Positions 60,906 through 64,000 of a stretch of DNA of 64,000 nt are shown one piece after another. Each line of letters opens with the position of its first letter. Position 1 is the stretch's first letter. Source of the DNA: Phenylobacterium aquaticum (lineage in GTDB: Bacteria > Pseudomonadota > Alphaproteobacteria > Caulobacterales > Caulobacteraceae); NCBI RefSeq assembly GCF_022695515.1, contig NZ_JALDPT010000001.1, forward strand, positions 124,001-188,000, in the 5' to 3' direction. A program made the position numbers and the translations under genes. The notes under the pieces are model-generated. The model made no database searches. It saw only the letters and a program-made list of their open reading frames with translations, and was not told where the DNA came from.

Positions 60906-61064
60906 CTACCGATGTGAATCCTCCACGATAGGCGCCGGAGCGTTTATTCCGGTCGTGAACTTGGAATTTCCCGGTCGCCAGTGGACGCGATCACCGGTCG
61001 TGCTGGCGCAGGCGCTGATTGCGACGAGCAAAAGTGCGCTCAAGGCCGTCACAATGATCTTCAT
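60906..61064 (-). CDS. 52-residue small lipoprotein
   Basis: Protein begins MKIIVTALSALLLVAISAC, ending in a lipobox (ISAC), and continues ASTTGDRVHWRPGNSKF then TTGINAPAPIVEDSHR. The ATG at 61064 has AGGAGAAC as a strong SD. The mature part is only about 34 residues and has no known domain. It is the sort of small envelope gene usually missed by length-limited ORF calls. Confidence 0.72.
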   Translation of the reverse strand: MKIIVTALSALLLVAISACASTTGDRVHWRPGNSKFTTGINAPAPIVEDSHR

Positions 61065-61121
61065 GATGTTCTCCTGAGACTTTGCGGCCGACAGACGCCG
61101 GCCGCGTGTGAACGGCCGCCT

Positions 61122-61445
61122 TCAGGCGGCGAAGGTCGTCTCAGGGATGGGCGGTCGAAGGGGCGGGACCAGGCGGAGCCCATGCGGGTCAAGCCGCACC
61201 GGCGTCGGCCAGGCGCTCGGACCAGTACCCGCGGCATGGTCGAAAACGTCCGCGGAGCACAAGGCGGAGACTGAACAGTGACAGGACGAACCGGACGCAG
61301 GAAGCAGTTTGCAGTCCACGAGCGGGCAGTGGCAGGGCGCTGATGCGGCACACGGACATTGAGCCGCGCGGTTCACTGAGAAGGGCACGCTGATGGCGAA
61401 CGTGAGGATCGCCGCCACAAGGACGAAGAACCGTAACCGCTCCAT
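61122..61445 (-). CDS. Cys-rich exported hypothetical protein
   Basis: 107 residues. Hydrophobic N-terminus MERLRFFVLVAAILTFAISV, then a cysteine-dense section (CPCAASAPCHCPLVDCKLLP, SSCHCSVSALC), nine cysteines in about 40 residues, suggesting metal or redox binding. Tail LVPPLRPPIPETTFAA. The TATACT just before the ATG (minus strand) could be a -10, giving an almost leaderless transcript. Family not recognised. Confidence 0.62.
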   Translation of the reverse strand: MERLRFFVLVAAILTFAISVPFSVNRAAQCPCAASAPCHCPLVDCKLLPASGSSCHCSVSALCSADVFDHAAGTGPSAWPTPVRLDPHGLRLVPPLRPPIPETTFAA

Positions 61446-61645
61446 GTTCGGAGTATAGCACGAGGCTTTCCGCGCAGCGCGATTCAGATCGAGAAAGTCT
61501 GGGCACAATACGACCCGGCGACATCAAGACATCAGAAAGCCTCGGACGGTCGGCACGCCCAGCCATGCTTCGACGGGGGGTCATCCCCGAACGGCTCATG
61601 GCCTCCAAAGGCTTGCGCGAGATCGCGCTCGCGCACGCCGGCTAG

Positions 61646-62116
61646 TCAGGCCCCATGTGTCGCGAAGACCTGGGTCCGTCCGGACCGATCCAGGAGCAGC
61701 AAAGTGTCAAATCTCTCCGCCGGACGGTCCGGGACTTCCATGCCCGGGGAACCGATCGGCATGCCCGGCGCCGTGAGACCAAGCGCTTTCGGCTTTTCCC
61801 GGAGCAGGCGCGCGACATCGTCTGCGGGCACGTGTCCTTCGATCACATAGCCGCCGATGACGCCGGTGTGACAGGAGGAGAGTTTGAACGGCACGCCATA
61901 GCGGGCGCGCACCGGCGCTAGATCCTCCACCTCATGGATGGTCGGAGTGAAGCCGGCGCGAGTCATGTGGGCCACCCAACCCTTGCAACAGCCGCAATAG
62001 GGGGTCTTGTAGACGACCAATGTTTTCGGATTGGCCGCGCGGGCGCAACTGCTCGCCAAGAGCGCAGCGGCGGCAGAGACAACGAGCCCGCGCCGATGGA
62101 TCGCCTGGGAAATCAT
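61646..62116 (-). CDS. DUF411 metal-binding protein
   Basis: 156 residues. Signal peptide (GLVVSAAAALLASSCARA) and the DUF411 core: LVVYKTPYCGCCKGWVAHMT (CGCC motif), SSCHTGVIGGYVIEGHVPAD and GMPIGSPGMEVPDRPAERFD. DUF411 proteins are found in copper and mercury loci and resemble periplasmic metallochaperones. It is the next gene after the acyltransferase and lies 17 bases from it. Confidence 0.88.
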   Translation of the reverse strand: MISQAIHRRGLVVSAAAALLASSCARAANPKTLVVYKTPYCGCCKGWVAHMTRAGFTPTIHEVEDLAPVRARYGVPFKLSSCHTGVIGGYVIEGHVPADDVARLLREKPKALGLTAPGMPIGSPGMEVPDRPAERFDTLLLLDRSGRTQVFATHGA

Positions 62117-62133
62117 CTTGTCTCGTCCTTTGG

Positions 62134-63312
62134 CTAAACGTCGGGGGGCTGTGATCCGGGCGCCATAGCGGCCCGCGAGCCGGGCGCCGGCCATAGGCGA
62201 TCGGCGCGGCGCCGGATCCAAGTTCGGGCAGGCCCCTCGAAGAGGTAGTGCACGGCGAACGCGGCGACGAGCGTGAGCGTGAGCAGGCACGCGATCTCCC
62301 ACCACGCCAGCACATAGGCGCTCGGGCGCTGCGTGAGAGCGGAATTGACGCCCTTCCATCCAATCAGGATGGGCATGTGAACCAGATAGAGCGCGTAGGA
62401 GGCCTCGCCCCCGGCCAGCATCAACGGGTGTGCAAGCGCGCTATCCGCGCTGGCTTTCGAGAGCAGGCCCAGGCTGAGGATCAGGGGCCCGGCCGCGGCC
62501 ACGACGATCCGGTCGTCCGCCTTGAGATGCATCAGCGCCAGCAAGGTGATCGCCGACAGCCAAGCCGCGCCGATCGCCCATCGCCGCGTGATTTGCAGCC
62601 GCTGTCCCAACCGGTAGAGACCGATGCCATAGAGGAACTCGGGGATGATCCGCAGCACGCCCATATTCAGTTCAGCATGGACCACCACATCGCCGAACAC
62701 CGCCTGATAGATCAGATCCAGCGCCAGGAAGACCAGCCCCGACAGGGCGAGCAGGACCCAGGGCCGGCGCGCGAGAACCAGACCCACCCAGGCGAAGGCG
62801 GGGAAGGCGAGATAGGCGAACCATTCGGCGGACAGCGACCAGGAGGGTCCATTCCATTCCGCCACGACGGTTTCGGGCAACCAGGCATGCACCAACAACA
62901 AGGTCGTGAGCAGGCCGAGCGGATTGTAGAGCCCGTGATCAAACTCCGCGCCGATCAAGGTCGCCGCGCCGACCATCACGAGGACGAACGCCAGGACGGC
63001 GACGTGCGCCGGGTAGACGCGTGCGAAGCGCGCCGCCAGGAAGCGGCGGTAGTCCAGCCGCCGGTCCTCCAGCGCCTGACGATAGGCATGGGTGAGGACG
63101 AAGCCGGACAGGATGAAGAAGGCGTCGACGCCGAGCCGGGCCCGATTGAGGATCCCGGTCGACGCCATGGAGTCCCAAGGCCACTGGAGTTGGTAGTGGA
63201 AGAGCACAACCCCCAGCGCCAACGCGAAACGGACCGAGGTCAGGGCAGGCAGATTGTTCGGGAAGGGCGACCCTGTCGTCCCTTCAGGTTTGAAAGGCTC
63301 GCCGTTTCCCAT
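62134..63312 (-). CDS. Acyltransferase 3 (OafA/YrhL-type) membrane protein
   Basis: 392 residues, about 10-11 membrane helices. Family motifs: LTSVRFALALGVVLFHYQLQ near the N-terminus, the R-F-x-x-R type AARFARVYPAHVAVL, and FFILSGFVLTHAYRQALEDR. It O-acylates surface polysaccharides or lipids; the acceptor is unknown. Start at MGNGEPFKP. On the minus strand, TATACT at about 63334-63339 could serve as -10. Confidence 0.85.
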   Translation of the reverse strand: MGNGEPFKPEGTTGSPFPNNLPALTSVRFALALGVVLFHYQLQWPWDSMASTGILNRARLGVDAFFILSGFVLTHAYRQALEDRRLDYRRFLAARFARVYPAHVAVLAFVLVMVGAATLIGAEFDHGLYNPLGLLTTLLLVHAWLPETVVAEWNGPSWSLSAEWFAYLAFPAFAWVGLVLARRPWVLLALSGLVFLALDLIYQAVFGDVVVHAELNMGVLRIIPEFLYGIGLYRLGQRLQITRRWAIGAAWLSAITLLALMHLKADDRIVVAAAGPLILSLGLLSKASADSALAHPLMLAGGEASYALYLVHMPILIGWKGVNSALTQRPSAYVLAWWEIACLLTLTLVAAFAVHYLFEGPARTWIRRRADRLWPAPGSRAAMAPGSQPPDV

Positions 63313-63490
63313 TCTGATCCCCGCCCCGCTCCTCAGTATACGCGCGGGGACAACGCCGGCCCTCAGGCGCCAGCTCCGGAGCTGCGCACTCCGGGAGGTC
63401 GATCGAGCTCCTTCGGGTAGGTGAGGCGCCGAATGTAGCCCCCTGAGCGCCACCTCCAGGCTTGGAGGCTTGCGGGCCGCCCAGGTGAGA

Positions 63491-64000
63491 TCAGACGCCG
63501 GGCCTCCGATCGATTGGGGTCGCCGGCGCTCCGCCGCGCGGGCGCGCCCTCAGCCGCCGAAGATCGCTTCCCAGGCGCAACACGAGCAGGACGATCCCGG
63601 TCACGACGACCACCAGGGTCGCCGCTGCGGCGGCGACGATCAGCGGATGATTGTAGCTGCGCGAGGCGCCGAAATTCATGATGTGGATCTGGTAGAAGAA
63701 GTCGTAGAGCGCCCACAGGTCCGAGCGTCGGCTCAGCACCTCGCCGGTAAAGGCGTCGAGATAGAGCCGGCTGTGTTCCTTATCGCCGAAACGCGCCCGC
63801 CAGAGCGGTCCGCTGACCTGGGCTTCCGGCGGCGCGCTCTCTTCATAGTCGACGGCGAGCAGCTTGCCGGCTCCCTTGTACGCCATCTGCGCATAGGTCC
63901 GGGCGGCGGCGGCGGTGATCTCATCGACGTTCTCGCCGCTGTAGGCATTCCACCAGCCCTCGCTGCCCGCGGCCGACTTCAGCACCCAGATTGGGCCTCG
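63491..64000 (-). CDS. PepSY-domain protein, C-terminal part (runs off the window edge)
   Basis: The frame is open to the window end, so the N-terminus is missing. The visible 169 residues include RARFGDKEHSRLYLDAFTGE and DLWALYDFFYQIHIMNFGAS, typical of PepSY-associated membrane proteins of the iron/copper reductase type, and a membrane span (HPLIVAAAAATLVVVVTGIV). The C-terminus is Arg/Pro-rich. Confidence 0.78.
   Translation of the reverse strand, partial: RGPIWVLKSAAGSEGWWNAYSGENVDEITAAAARTYAQMAYKGAGKLLAVDYEESAPPEAQVSGPLWRARFGDKEHSRLYLDAFTGEVLSRRSDLWALYDFFYQIHIMNFGASRSYNHPLIVAAAAATLVVVVTGIVLLVLRLGSDLRRLRARPRGGAPATPIDRRPGV

Overview
This window looks like chromosomal DNA of a GC-rich alphaproteobacterium. 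Gene content and the style of the small proteins point to Caulobacterales (Phenylobacterium/Caulobacter-like), but that placement is inference. There is no rRNA, tRNA, CRISPR or phage. The only transposon trace is the C-terminal scrap of an IS630-family transposase. Nearly every gene concerns metal resistance, envelope or energy stress, or dormancy.

Layout. 0.5-3.7 kb: copper operon on the minus strand (Cys-rich small protein, CopA multicopper oxidase, CopB). 3.8-10.4 kb: PPK2 / ParB-like / enoyl-CoA hydratase operon, AidB-type acyl-CoA dehydrogenase, a lipoprotein and a YflT-type stress protein. 10.6-15.8 kb: ECF sigma factor 1, an Nramp-like transporter, a Cu/Ag P-type ATPase with a broken frame and a cysteine-less CsoR-family repressor. 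15.8-20.8 kb: type II GAPDH, cyclopropane-fatty-acid synthase, MFS transporter, anti-sigma factor, a DUF2933-like peptide and ECF sigma factor 2. 21-33 kb: UbiB-like kinase, PlsC, TolC, MgtC/DUF4010 protein, PEP synthase with an ATP-grasp-like protein, Bax-inhibitor protein, a second DUF2933-like peptide and a universal stress protein (USP). 33-48.7 kb: LemA-TPM-TPM-P1B-4 ATPase operon, a truncated oleate hydratase, ICMT-DUF5676-USP operon, MgtA-type ATPase, Pta-AckA and a third USP. 49-51.3 kb: HipBA with a palindromic operator, then the IS630 scrap. 51.3-64 kb: a second metal block (DUF305, CopC, CopD, Cys-rich proteins, CusCBA, DUF1775, DUF411, acyltransferase, PepSY).

The main discovery is a shared promoter. 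Twenty-two sites of the form GTAA(T/G/C)N, a 15-base spacer (16 in two cases), then CGTC, sit 21-175 bases upstream of the first gene of almost every transcription unit between 3.6 and 43 kb, always in the correct orientation. One lies in front of ECF sigma factor 1 itself. This is the geometry of an ECF sigma-factor promoter and implies a contiguous, self-amplifying stress regulon of about 38 genes. The genes tie metal export, polyphosphate, lipid remodelling, gluconeogenic bypass and universal stress proteins to one sigma factor. Both sigma factors end in cysteine-rich tails that could sense metal or redox directly. The hipBA, copCD and cus blocks on the right lack the motif and seem to be separate.

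Four genes (Cu-ATPase, CFA synthase, CusB, CusA) are each broken by what looks like a single missing base, often in G/C-rich runs. Residual long-read assembly error is the most economical explanation, so these may be intact in the cell.
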